From assembly GCA_040398845.1 (NCBI GenBank), contig JBBATH010000011.1:57594-121593 (forward strand): a stretch of 64,000 nt of DNA, read 5' to 3'. Source of the stretch: WLND01 sp040398845. Lineage in GTDB: Bacteria > Actinomycetota > Actinomycetes > S36-B12. Shown here in pieces: positions 51,477 to 60,578 of the stretch (its first letter is position 1; each line of letters begins with the position of its first letter). Below the pieces are notes generated by a model. It saw nothing but the letters and a program-made list of their open reading frames with translations. It was not told where the DNA came from and searched no databases. Both the position numbers and the translations under genes were made by a program.

Positions 51477-52403
51477 ATGACCGCAATTCGCATCGCGGAG
51501 CGGCTCGATTCCTCTGAAACCGCTCAGGTTCTCGACCTCATCGGCGCTGTAACCGAAGCCGACAGCGTGGCGCCCCTTTCGGAGCACGTGCTCCTCCACC
51601 TCCGCCACGGTGGCGATGAGGGCGGCCGCCACCTCATTGCCACCGATACCGATGGCGTGATGATCGGCTACGCGCATCTCGACATGACCGACGAGGTCCA
51701 TGGCGCGAGTGCGGAGCTAGCGGTCCACTCCGAGCACCGTCGATGCGGCATCGGCCGACGACTGGTTGCAGCACTTATCAACGAGACTGACGACGGGCGA
51801 CTGCGGCTTTGGGCCCATGGAGAGCAGGCCGCCGCCACCGCTCTGGCAAAGTCCTTCGGCTTCACGCACAGCCGCGTGCTGTGGCAGATGCGACGATCGC
51901 TCCTTCGTCCCCTCCCCGACGTCTCCCTCCCAGCCGGCATCACGCTGCGCACCTTCGTGCCGGGCGACGACGATGCGCCGTGGCTCGCCCTCAACGGGCG
52001 CGCCTTCGCCGGGCATCCAGAGCAGGGGGAGTGGTCCCTCATCGACCTCCATCAGCGGATGTCCGAGCCATGGTTCTCACCAGGCGGATTCCTCATCGCA
52101 CAAAGCGACACCACCGGCACCCTCATCGGCTTCCACTGGACAAAAGTGCACGGGAAGCATGGCTCGCACGGACATGATGCGATCGGTGAGGTGTATGTGG
52201 TCGGCGTTGATCCCGCATGGGTCGGCAACGGCCTAGGCCGGGCCCTCACCGTCGCCGGACTGCAACACCTCCGATCACTTGGGTTGGGCCAGGCGATGCT
52301 CTTCGTCGAATCGACGAACGAACCAGCAATTCGCCTCTACGAGAGCCTCGGGTTCACCCGCTGGGAAACAGACGTCATGTACCTGCTCATCCCGCACACC
52401 TGA
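51477..52403 (+). CDS. mshD: Mycothiol synthase (acetyltransferase)
   Basis: 308 residues with two GNAT domains. Acetylates Cys-GlcN-Ins in the last step of mycothiol synthesis. Domain 1 acetyl-CoA motif SEHRRCGIGRRLVAAL; domain 2 VGVDPAWVGNGLGRALTVAG and the C-terminal VESTNEPAIRLYESLGF. glnR-mshD order is the same as in mycobacteria (Rv0818-Rv0819). Confidence 0.94.
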   Translation: MTAIRIAERLDSSETAQVLDLIGAVTEADSVAPLSEHVLLHLRHGGDEGGRHLIATDTDGVMIGYAHLDMTDEVHGASAELAVHSEHRRCGIGRRLVAALINETDDGRLRLWAHGEQAAATALAKSFGFTHSRVLWQMRRSLLRPLPDVSLPAGITLRTFVPGDDDAPWLALNGRAFAGHPEQGEWSLIDLHQRMSEPWFSPGGFLIAQSDTTGTLIGFHWTKVHGKHGSHGHDAIGEVYVVGVDPAWVGNGLGRALTVAGLQHLRSLGLGQAMLFVESTNEPAIRLYESLGFTRWETDVMYLLIPHT

Positions 52404-52443
52404 ATACGGGCAATCGTTCACCTCACTGTGGGAGCATGGCGGG

Positions 52444-54516
52444 GTGGAGACCGAGAACTTGCCCGCAGATCGCTTCCTCGACCGTGAACTTTCCTGGCTG
52501 GCATTCAACCAGCGGGTACTCGAACTGGCCGAGGATCACGATCTCCCGTGCCTAGAACGCACCAAATTCCTCGCCATCTTCGCGAGCAATCTTGACGAAT
52601 TCTTCATGGTGCGGGTCGCCGGCCTCAAGCGGAGGATTGCGACCGGCATAGCAGTGAAGGCGGCAAGCGGACTCAGCCCGCGCGAGGTCTTGGAGAACAT
52701 CTGGGAGCGCGCGCACGAGTTGCAGCGTCAGCATGCGCACACCTTCCGCGACGACATCCTCCCGTCCCTCAGTGGCGCTGGCATTCAACTGCTGCGCTGG
52801 GAGTCTCTTTCTGAGTCCGAGCGCCGTGACATGGACAGATTCTTCGATGCACATCTATTCCCGGTCCTCACTCCACTCGCCGTGGACCCATCCCACCCCT
52901 TCCCGTACATCAGCGGCCTTTCCCTCAACCTCGCCGTCGTCGTCCGCCATCCGATCACGGGCGCGGAGCTCTTTGCGAGGGTCAAGATCCCACCATCCCT
53001 ACCTCGCTTCGTCCTCCTCGGCCATCAGCGCTTCGTCCCGCTTGAGGACGTCATCGCCGCGCATCTCGACCAGCTCTTCCCAGGAATGCAGGTGCTCCAG
53101 CATCACTCCTTCAGGGTCACGCGCAATGAGGATGTCGAGGTGGAGGAGGACGACGCAGAGAACCTCCTGCTCGCCCTTGAGCGCGAACTCATGCGTCGCA
53201 GGTTCGGCCCGCCGGTCCGGCTCGAGGTGGAGGAGTCAATCGACCCTCACGTGCTGGCCCTCCTCGTGAGCGAGCTTGATGTGAACGAGCACGAGGTCTT
53301 CCACCTTCCCGGCCCACTGGACCTCACCGGGCTCTGGACAGTCGTGACGCTCGAACGTGATGACCTAAAGCAGCCGAGGTTCATCTCGAAGACCGCAAAG
53401 CGGCTCGCCGATGTTGAGTCATCATCGGCGCCTGATGTCCTCGCCGCGATGAGAGAGCGCGACATCCTCCTCCACCATCCCTACGACTCGTTCTCCACCA
53501 GCGTGCAGTTGTTTCTCGAGCAGGCCGCAATCGACCCCAACGTCTTGGCCATCAAGCAGACCCTCTACCGCACCTCCGGGGATTCGCCGATCGTGGATGC
53601 CCTCATCAACGCAGCAGAGAATGGCAAGCAGGTTCTTGCCATTGTCGAGATCAAGGCCCGGTTCGACGAGCAGAACAACATCGACTGGAGTCGCAAGTTA
53701 GAGCAGTCCGGCGTGCACGTCGTCTACGGCCTTGTCGGGCTGAAGACCCACAGCAAGCTGTCCATGGTCGTTCGCGATGACGGCGACCAACTGCGCCGCT
53801 ACTGCCACATCGGTACAGGAAATTATCATCCGAAGACCGCCCGCCTGTACGAGGACTTCGGCCTTCTTACCTGCGATCCATCAGTGGGCGACGACGTCTC
53901 GAACCTGTTCAACGTGCTGTCCGGCTATTCCCTGCATACCGAATACGCGCGCCTGCTCGTTGCCCCACACTCCGTTCGCATCGGACTCGTCGAGCGGATC
54001 GAGCGGGAAATCGAACATCACCACGAAGGACGCCCGGCGCGCATTCGCATCAAGTGCAATGCGCTTGTCGACGAGCGTGTCATCGACGCTCTCTACCGTG
54101 CATCGCAGGCTGGCGTTCAGGTCGACATTTGGGTGCGCGGGATCTGCGCCATGCGGCCGGGCGTCTTCGGCCTCAGCGAGATGGTCCGCGTTATCAGCAT
54201 CCTGGGCCGGTTCCTCGAGCACTCCCGCACCTTCTGCTTCGAGAACGGCGGAGATCCCGAGACTTGGATCGGGTCGGCCGACATGATGCACCGCAACCTC
54301 GATCGCCGGGTCGAGACCCTCGTCCGGCTCAAGGATCCCGAGCACATTGCCTCAGTGAGGGATCTTTTCGACCTAGCATTCGACCCCAAGACATCAGTAT
54401 GGGACCTCCATCCCGATGGCACGTGGGCTCGCCGCACGAACGCGCCGGACGGCAGTCCGCTCCGTGAGTACCAGGAGACCCTCGTCGCTCGGCAGGGCAA
54501 ATGGATCGATCCGTGA
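52444..54516 (+). CDS. ppk1: Polyphosphate kinase 1
   Basis: 690 residues, the usual length. Reversibly polymerises the gamma-phosphate of ATP into polyphosphate. N-terminal RELSWLAFNQRVLELAED, phosphohistidine region YCHIGTGNYHPKTARLYEDF, and the C-terminal RGICAMRPGVFGLSE and GSADMMHRNLDRRVET. GTG 52444 chosen, 40 bases after mshD. Heads a block ppk1 - CYTH/CHAD - Nudix/phosphatase, each overlapping the next. Confidence 0.96.
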   Translation: METENLPADRFLDRELSWLAFNQRVLELAEDHDLPCLERTKFLAIFASNLDEFFMVRVAGLKRRIATGIAVKAASGLSPREVLENIWERAHELQRQHAHTFRDDILPSLSGAGIQLLRWESLSESERRDMDRFFDAHLFPVLTPLAVDPSHPFPYISGLSLNLAVVVRHPITGAELFARVKIPPSLPRFVLLGHQRFVPLEDVIAAHLDQLFPGMQVLQHHSFRVTRNEDVEVEEDDAENLLLALERELMRRRFGPPVRLEVEESIDPHVLALLVSELDVNEHEVFHLPGPLDLTGLWTVVTLERDDLKQPRFISKTAKRLADVESSSAPDVLAAMRERDILLHHPYDSFSTSVQLFLEQAAIDPNVLAIKQTLYRTSGDSPIVDALINAAENGKQVLAIVEIKARFDEQNNIDWSRKLEQSGVHVVYGLVGLKTHSKLSMVVRDDGDQLRRYCHIGTGNYHPKTARLYEDFGLLTCDPSVGDDVSNLFNVLSGYSLHTEYARLLVAPHSVRIGLVERIEREIEHHHEGRPARIRIKCNALVDERVIDALYRASQAGVQVDIWVRGICAMRPGVFGLSEMVRVISILGRFLEHSRTFCFENGGDPETWIGSADMMHRNLDRRVETLVRLKDPEHIASVRDLFDLAFDPKTSVWDLHPDGTWARRTNAPDGSPLREYQETLVARQGKWIDP

Positions 54517-56066
54517 TCACCCCTACGGTGCACCGGGAGGTCGAACGCAAGCTCCGGGTGCCGAGTGACTTCGTCGTTCCCGACCTAGTGTCTGAGGGCA
54601 TTGTCGCCTCGATCACGCCGGTCGCAAGTTTCGACATGGCTGCCGTGTATCACGACACCCCTAGCCTCTCGCTCTTTCGCTGGCGCGCAACATTGCGCCG
54701 CAGGGAAGGTGGCACTGACGCTGGCTGGCACCTTAAATTGCCGGTGGCAGGCGCGCCATCTACATCACGCGACGAAATTCGATTGCCGCTCCTTGCCGGC
54801 ACGGTCGGCTCGGTTCCAGCCGCCCTCGTGGACATCGTTTCACCGCTCATTCGCGGAGAGCGCCTCATCCCCCAGGTCACCGTACGCACCAATCGAACCC
54901 CTCAGGTTCTCCACGCCGGCGATGGCGCACCGTTCCTCGAACTCGTCGACGACAGCGTGGTTGTCCTCGACGCCCAAGACCAAGTCATGACGACCTTTCG
55001 CGAGATCGAGGTCGAACTTCTCGATCATGAGCATCCGCTTGCGGAGGCCCTCCTTGAGACTGTCATTGCGCGCCTCATTCACGGTGGTGCCACGGTCGAG
55101 TCGACGAGCAAGGCCGCGAGCGCACTGGGGGCCACCGCGACCGAGCCGCCCGATGTCCCGAGCATTGCCTGGCCGCCACTGCACGCTGCGTCCAGCGACG
55201 CACTGCGCGCAGCGCTGTCGAAGCACGTTCGCCACTTCATCCTGTCCGATGTCGCCGTGCGTCGGGGTCTGCCGGACTCGGTTCATCAGATGCGAGTCGC
55301 GGCCCGGCGGATTCGCAGCATTCTCAAGAGTTTCTCATCGCTCCTCGATGAATCGTGGGCGGCCTCGCTCGCCGAGGAGCTTGCCTGGATCGCGAGTGAG
55401 CTCGGGGCCATCCGCGACACCGAGGTACTCCTCGAGAGGCTAGATCGCCACGCCGACCAGCTCGGTTGCGATGACGGGCCGTACGCGAGGTCCGTCATTG
55501 ATCCCCGTCTGGAGCAGCGGCTCGCGTCATCGCGATCTGGCGCTCTCGGGGCCCTGCGGAGCGACCGTCATGAATGGCTGCTTGATGATCTCGTCGCAGC
55601 AGCGACCGCGCCAGTGGTCGGGTATCGGGCCAGCGTGTCATGCGGACAGGCCCTGCCTCCACTCATTGACCGTGCTTGGCGCGCCCTCGAGGCCTCGGTC
55701 ACCCGGCTTACTCTCTACGGTGCAAGCGATCCCTGGCATCGGGCAAGGATCAAGGCGAAGCGGGCTCGATACGCCGTAGAGGCGGTGGCACCAACCTTCG
55801 GCAAGCAGGCAATGCGTTTTGCCGACGTGCTGGCAGAACTCACCGAGGCACTCGGGGAGCATCAAGATGCCGTGGTCGCCCAGCAGATGATTCGAGAGCT
55901 TTCAGATGGGCCGGGGATTGAGCCTCGTCGCGTGTTCGCGCTGGGACGGCTTCATGCCTACGAGGCCGATCGCGAAATCGAGGCACGCAGGGCGGTGTTC
56001 ACCAGTTGGTCCACGGTCGTCTGGGAGGCCGGGCGATCAGGATTGGTCCGTCATGCCGGGCAGTAA
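54501..56066 (+). CDS. CYTH-CHAD domain protein
   Basis: 521 residues. N-terminal CYTH triphosphate-tunnel domain (about 1-205) with the ExExK motif at E13/E15/K17 (HREVERKLRV) and FREIEVELLD; C-terminal CHAD helical domain (about 230-515) with conserved histidines/arginines (SVHQMRVAARRIRSILKSF, HRARIKAKRARYAVEA). CHAD binds polyphosphate; CYTH enzymes hydrolyse tripolyphosphate. Overlaps ppk1; the alternative start GTG 54513 would give a GTGA overlap. Placement argues for a polyphosphate role. Confidence 0.92.
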   Translation: MDRSVITPTVHREVERKLRVPSDFVVPDLVSEGIVASITPVASFDMAAVYHDTPSLSLFRWRATLRRREGGTDAGWHLKLPVAGAPSTSRDEIRLPLLAGTVGSVPAALVDIVSPLIRGERLIPQVTVRTNRTPQVLHAGDGAPFLELVDDSVVVLDAQDQVMTTFREIEVELLDHEHPLAEALLETVIARLIHGGATVESTSKAASALGATATEPPDVPSIAWPPLHAASSDALRAALSKHVRHFILSDVAVRRGLPDSVHQMRVAARRIRSILKSFSSLLDESWAASLAEELAWIASELGAIRDTEVLLERLDRHADQLGCDDGPYARSVIDPRLEQRLASSRSGALGALRSDRHEWLLDDLVAAATAPVVGYRASVSCGQALPPLIDRAWRALEASVTRLTLYGASDPWHRARIKAKRARYAVEAVAPTFGKQAMRFADVLAELTEALGEHQDAVVAQQMIRELSDGPGIEPRRVFALGRLHAYEADREIEARRAVFTSWSTVVWEAGRSGLVRHAGQ

Positions 56067-57006
56067 GTGCATTCGTGCAGCGGGAGTCGTCCTCCTGCGA
56101 CATACCGGAGCATTCCCCGAAGTCCTCGTCGTCCACCGCCCCAAGTACGGTGACTGGTCGCTACCCAAGGGAAAACTCGAACCAGGCGAACAGGAAATCC
56201 ACGCGGCAGTCCGCGAATGCGACGAGGAAACGGGATTCCAGGCGGTCCTAGGACCTCGACTTCCTTCGCTGCACTATGACGTGGAAGGAATCCCGAAAAG
56301 GGTTGACTTCTGGGCTGCTCATGCAAGCAGTGACGAGGGTTTTACCCCGGGACCGGAGGTTGACGCCATTCAATGGATTCCCGTCGACTCGTTCCCTATC
56401 TCGCTCACCCGAGCCTCGGAGGCAAACCTCGTCGCACGGGCTGCGGCCCTGCCACAGACGAGTCCGCTCATCCTGCTTCGGCATACGGTGGCAGCCAAGC
56501 GGTCGGATTACCGCGGAAAGGACGATGCTGAGCGTCCACTTTCCGGGAAGGGTCGAAGCCAGGCAAAGGCCCTTGTTTCCCTCCTCGACGCCTTCGGCAT
56601 TACCGATGTCCATTCCTCCACTGCCGTGCGGTGTCAAGACAGTGTCCGGAAGTTCGCCAAGCACCTTGGAACCGGGGTCCAACATGAGCCGGCCATGAGC
56701 GAGGAGGGGTTCGAGGAGCGACCAGAACGGACAATCCGACGGATGCGCAAGATGATCCTCGACCCCGCGCCACTCGTCCTGTGCTCGCACCGGCCACTGC
56801 TCCCGACCTTGCTTGAGGTCGCAGCCGAGGTCCTCGAAACCACCGAGATGACGAGTGAGAATCCAACCAGCGACGTCGAGAACCGGGCGGCCCGATGGGA
56901 CCCGAAGTTGCCGCCGGGGGGCTTCATCGTCCTGCACCGCTCGTTTCTCGAAGGGGCGGCGCCGAGACTCGTCGCCATCGAACGGCACGTCGCCGCCGAC
57001 GAATGA
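56053..57006 (+). CDS. Nudix hydrolase fused to histidine phosphatase (MutT1-like)
   Basis: 317 residues. Nudix box at about 40-62 (G40, E46, then RECDEETGF), followed by a histidine phosphatase domain starting LILLRHTVAAKRS (H144) with a second histidine in VLCSHRPLLP. Mycobacterial MutT1 (beside ppk1 there too) has the same two-domain build and hydrolyses 8-oxo-dGTP and Ap4A-type compounds. ATG 56053 overlaps the CYTH-CHAD gene by 14 bases. Confidence 0.93.
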   Translation: MPGSKCIRAAGVVLLRHTGAFPEVLVVHRPKYGDWSLPKGKLEPGEQEIHAAVRECDEETGFQAVLGPRLPSLHYDVEGIPKRVDFWAAHASSDEGFTPGPEVDAIQWIPVDSFPISLTRASEANLVARAAALPQTSPLILLRHTVAAKRSDYRGKDDAERPLSGKGRSQAKALVSLLDAFGITDVHSSTAVRCQDSVRKFAKHLGTGVQHEPAMSEEGFEERPERTIRRMRKMILDPAPLVLCSHRPLLPTLLEVAAEVLETTEMTSENPTSDVENRAARWDPKLPPGGFIVLHRSFLEGAAPRLVAIERHVAADE

Positions 57007-57064
57007 GCACTACGCCGGTTACGGTGCCCGTCAAGGAAACTTCACATCGAAGCGGAGCAGGTAG

Positions 57065-57847
57065 ATGAATAGACGTCCGACATTCTTGGGCTTAGCGACG
57101 GCATGCTTCGCCTCAGCAGCCCTCGCAGCCTGCGCACCCGCTCCGACCGCTGGACCGGCACCGACCGCCTCACCCGTAGCAACACCCCCACCGTCACTCT
57201 CGGCATTACCCTCACCCTCGCCGAGCCTTTCAACCTCGCCCTCAGCCACGGTTCTCACCTCTGCAGTGAGCTCAACCACGGCTCGTGGCACCGCACGGCT
57301 GGCCATCACGGTGCTGAGCACGGTCGAGGGATTCGAGGATGAAATTCAAGGTGAGGGCTTCGCTGTGCTCAACGCTGGGGATGCTGACCTCACCTGGAAT
57401 TCGGTGGTCGGGCAGACCCATGAAATCGTCCTAGCTGACGAGCTCTTCGTTCAACTCGAGCCTCCATCAGGCGCCTGGGTGACAGTGCCTGCCGAGGAGT
57501 GGACTCCGACGGCCGCTGCAGGTCGACCCCTGCGTGGCCTCAGTGACGTCACGGACGTTCGTCTCGATGGAGTTGAGCTCCTAGACGGGGTCGAGTCGAC
57601 CAGGTACTCAGGGTTCTTGAACCTCGCCGGCCATAGCGACGGACTCGGCCTCAATTCTCGGGCCCTGCAACTTGCCGCCGCAAGCCCGTCAGCGCGCATC
57701 GCGGCAACAGTGTGGATCGATAGCAGCGGCTTGATCGTTCAGGTCATGCGAACACTTATCGGGACTACCGATGTCGCTGCCTCAACCGTGACGAGGCTCA
57801 CCGACTTCGGGATCGCCGCCCCGATCACCGCACCTATTGAAGAATGA
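57065..57847 (+). CDS. Putative lipoprotein
   Basis: 260 residues. Lipobox LAAC at about 19-22, a Pro/Ser/Thr/Ala-rich linker (about 25-75), then a domain that resembles LppX/LprG-like or LolA-like lipid-binding lipoproteins (EIVLADELFVQLEPPSGAWV, AATVWIDSSGLIVQVM). Assignment to that fold is tentative. GGAGCAGGTAG precedes the ATG. Six bases separate its stop from the convergent protease gene. Confidence 0.7.
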   Translation: MNRRPTFLGLATACFASAALAACAPAPTAGPAPTASPVATPPPSLSALPSPSPSLSTSPSATVLTSAVSSTTARGTARLAITVLSTVEGFEDEIQGEGFAVLNAGDADLTWNSVVGQTHEIVLADELFVQLEPPSGAWVTVPAEEWTPTAAAGRPLRGLSDVTDVRLDGVELLDGVESTRYSGFLNLAGHSDGLGLNSRALQLAAASPSARIAATVWIDSSGLIVQVMRTLIGTTDVAASTVTRLTDFGIAAPITAPIEE

Positions 57848-57853
57848 TGACGC

Positions 57854-59179
57854 CTATTTAATGAGAACTACGGCCTGAGCCTTGGACTTGCCTCGGCTCG
57901 CCGTGACCGTGCACAGCCCGGCTTTCATCATGACAATCGCACTACCCGACATCTTGCAGGTTCCACCCGATCCGGTCCCCGCCTTCACCAGTCCCGAGCC
58001 CTTGAGCCCTGACCATTTGGCTATCGTCGTTGCCGCAATGCGGGCGCCCGGGGCAGCCACCCCGCTCACGATGGTCGCGGGCGCGGTCGGAGTTGATGCC
58101 ACGCCGGTTCCGACGGGGTTGCTCCCCTGCACGGTGAAGGATGCCTCCGAACCAAGCTTGAGGCCGGGGACGGCGCACTGCGTTCCAGAGGTTCGACAGG
58201 TCTGCCCACTTGGAGTCGCAGTGACGGTCCATACCGTTGATGCGCCGCCCACATCAGCGGGAGCCACCCACGAGACGTTCGTTTTGCCCGCCGCTGATGA
58301 CACGGCGATCACTGTCGGTGCACCGGGGGCTGCCACCGGTAGTTCAGTCATCGACCGAACCCATGGCAGGTAGGTGGTCAAGCGCGTGTAAACCCCAGGG
58401 AGTTGCGCCGACGCACATTCACCGCCATTGCTCGTCAGGCCGGCGAGGACCGGCAGGCCATTGACCACGACGACAAGCGGCCCGCCGCTATCACCCTGGC
58501 AGGTGTCGATGCCGCCCCCAGGAACGCCGGCGCAGATGCTGTTCGCAGCGGCGAAGGTCGACCCGTACTGGCCGCAGGTATCGGTCGGCGAGCCGAGCAC
58601 CTGCACCGTTGCCCCGCGCAGCGCATCTGATGACAGCCCGTCGTTCTTCACTGCACCCCAACCACTAATGCCTGCCGCGGTCCCCGATTGCGGCCAGGAT
58701 GAAGGGTCCTGTGTGAGGGGCAGGGAGATGACCCTTGCTGCCCCTGCGATATCGGCCGGAGCCGAGAGTTGGATGATTGCGATGTCGTTCGCGTTTGTCA
58801 CAGTGTCGTAACCGGGGTGCACGGTAACTGCTGAGATTGCGAGCTTCGAACCCTTGTTGCGGTCGGGGATGTTCGTGACCCCTGTCCAGCCCTGAACAGC
58901 ACCGGGTGAGATTCCGGTAAAGCAATGGGCAGCGGATACAACCGTGGTCGCGGAGATGAGCGATCCGGAGCAAAGCGTGCTCTTGTCTGGCGAATTGCCG
59001 ATGATGAAGAGCACCTGCCACGGGACCGCGGACGAGTTGATCGGCGCGCCGCCAACAACCTGCGGCGCCATGTGCCCGACACTCGCCGTCGCCACGCCAA
59101 GCGGCAGGAACCCCAGCGACAGGGATACCCCGATAACACCGGTGATAACACGTCGACAACCTCGCGTGGTGCGCCTCAT
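57854..59179 (-). CDS. Secreted trypsin-like serine protease (tandem copy 1)
   Basis: 441 residues: signal peptide, S1 protease domain (VVGGAPINSSAVPWQVLF; His in VVSAAHCF, Asp in NANDIAIIQL, Ser in CQGDSGGPL), a fibronectin-type-III-like domain (APTVIAVSSAAGKTNVSWVA) and a small C-terminal domain with paired cysteines (GTCKMSGSAIVMMKAGLCTV). Paralogue of the next gene. ATG 59179 chosen; in-frame ATG at 59191 and TTG at 59206 are possible. Confidence 0.93.
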   Translation of the reverse strand: MRRTTRGCRRVITGVIGVSLSLGFLPLGVATASVGHMAPQVVGGAPINSSAVPWQVLFIIGNSPDKSTLCSGSLISATTVVSAAHCFTGISPGAVQGWTGVTNIPDRNKGSKLAISAVTVHPGYDTVTNANDIAIIQLSAPADIAGAARVISLPLTQDPSSWPQSGTAAGISGWGAVKNDGLSSDALRGATVQVLGSPTDTCGQYGSTFAAANSICAGVPGGGIDTCQGDSGGPLVVVVNGLPVLAGLTSNGGECASAQLPGVYTRLTTYLPWVRSMTELPVAAPGAPTVIAVSSAAGKTNVSWVAPADVGGASTVWTVTATPSGQTCRTSGTQCAVPGLKLGSEASFTVQGSNPVGTGVASTPTAPATIVSGVAAPGARIAATTIAKWSGLKGSGLVKAGTGSGGTCKMSGSAIVMMKAGLCTVTASRGKSKAQAVVLIK

Positions 59180-59251
59180 GACAAAACCCATCTCAATGGT
59201 GCTCAAATCTCCAGGTTGGACATGACCATCGTCATCACGACGGGTTCAGAT

Positions 59252-60556
59252 TCACGATTGCGATCCTACGACGACCACCGTACTCGTGCGACCAGTCTTC
59301 ACTGAAGCCCTGCAGATCCCGGCCTTGGTGATGGCAAGACCCCGTGCTACCACCCGGCAGCGTAACGGGGTAAGCGACCGCATGCTGCTATTCGCGCGCA
59401 ATGGGACGCTCCCCCAACGGAAGACCGTCGATTCCTTGACCGTCTGGCCGACCGAGGTCGTTCCGTCGACCGCGATGACGGGTGGGGTGGGGGTCGAGAC
59501 CGGGCTTGAACCGGCGGAGTTCACCGCCTGAGCGGTGAAGGTGTAGGTCGTTCCGGGCGTGAGTCCGCTCACAACGCACGTGAGTTCTGTCGTCTCACAG
59601 GTGAAGCCACCGGAGTCGGCCGACACGACAAATGACGCCGCGGCGGGCGCTGTCCAAGCCACCACGACCCTGCCTCCAGCAATTGCGGCGGCAGCGACTG
59701 CCTCAGGGGTCGCAGGGGGAGTGAGTGGGATGCCGGTTGTGTCGCGAATCCAGAGAAGATGCGATGTGACCCGCGTGTAGAGGCCCGGATAATTGGCGAG
59801 AGCGCACTGGTTGCCCGCGCTTGTCACGCCCGCGAGGACTGGGACACCACCGACATCAATCACGAGGGGACCGCCGCTGTCTCCCTGACAGGTATCGACG
59901 CCCCCTGCGGTTTCGCCAGCACACAGGTGGTTTCCTGGCCGGTAGGTGGCACCGTACGAACCGCAGGTCCCATCAGGAGCGGAGAGCACATGTACGGGTG
60001 CCCGGTGTAGCACCGTCGACGATGGGCCCTTGCTACCGAGGTAGCCCCATCCACTCACTGTTGCGGCAGTCCCGACCGCTGGCCACGTCGCCGGGTCCTG
60101 AGTCACCGGGAGGGCAATCACGCGCTGGCTAGCGCTCGGCACCCAAGGCGACGAGAGCTCGATGAGTGCCACGTCATTGGCGAGCGTGGCCGCGTCGTAC
60201 TGCGGGTGGACAACAAGGCGCGCGGCCGGTAACCGGTTCTGCTCAGTTCGCTCACTCAGCGCACTGATGCCCGCCCACGCCTTCACTCCGGAGGCATTGG
60301 CGTCCTTCATGCAGTGCGCGGCAGTGATGATCCAGGTTCTCGAGATGAGGGATCCACCGCATAGGGACCGATCGTTGATGAGGAGGAGAACCTGCCATGG
60401 GTTCTCGGATGCGCCGCTCGGCACGCCGCCGATGATTCGAGGAGCAAGCGCCGGTGAGGCGGCTAACGCGGGCAGCGCCTGGCCTGCCGCCGGAACGGCT
60501 AGACAAAGAGCAAATACGCCCGATCTGATTGCTGCTGAGGGCAGTGAGAAGCGCAT
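59252..60556 (-). CDS. Secreted trypsin-like serine protease (tandem copy 2)
   Basis: 434 residues with the same architecture as copy 1: signal peptide ending near LPALAA, S1 domain (IIGGVPSGASENPWQVLLL; His in ITAAHCM, Asp in LANDVALIEL, Ser in CQGDSGGPL), an Fn3-like domain (GLTPGTTYTFTAQAVNSAGS) and a cysteine-paired end (LRCRVVARGLAITKAGICRA). The two copies differ throughout, so the duplication is old. D189-equivalent VDTCQGDSGG suggests trypsin-like specificity. Confidence 0.93.
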   Translation of the reverse strand: MRFSLPSAAIRSGVFALCLAVPAAGQALPALAASPALAPRIIGGVPSGASENPWQVLLLINDRSLCGGSLISRTWIITAAHCMKDANASGVKAWAGISALSERTEQNRLPAARLVVHPQYDAATLANDVALIELSSPWVPSASQRVIALPVTQDPATWPAVGTAATVSGWGYLGSKGPSSTVLHRAPVHVLSAPDGTCGSYGATYRPGNHLCAGETAGGVDTCQGDSGGPLVIDVGGVPVLAGVTSAGNQCALANYPGLYTRVTSHLLWIRDTTGIPLTPPATPEAVAAAAIAGGRVVVAWTAPAAASFVVSADSGGFTCETTELTCVVSGLTPGTTYTFTAQAVNSAGSSPVSTPTPPVIAVDGTTSVGQTVKESTVFRWGSVPLRANSSMRSLTPLRCRVVARGLAITKAGICRASVKTGRTSTVVVVGSQS

Positions 60557-60578
60557 AGTGAATTGTCACATGGCATCA

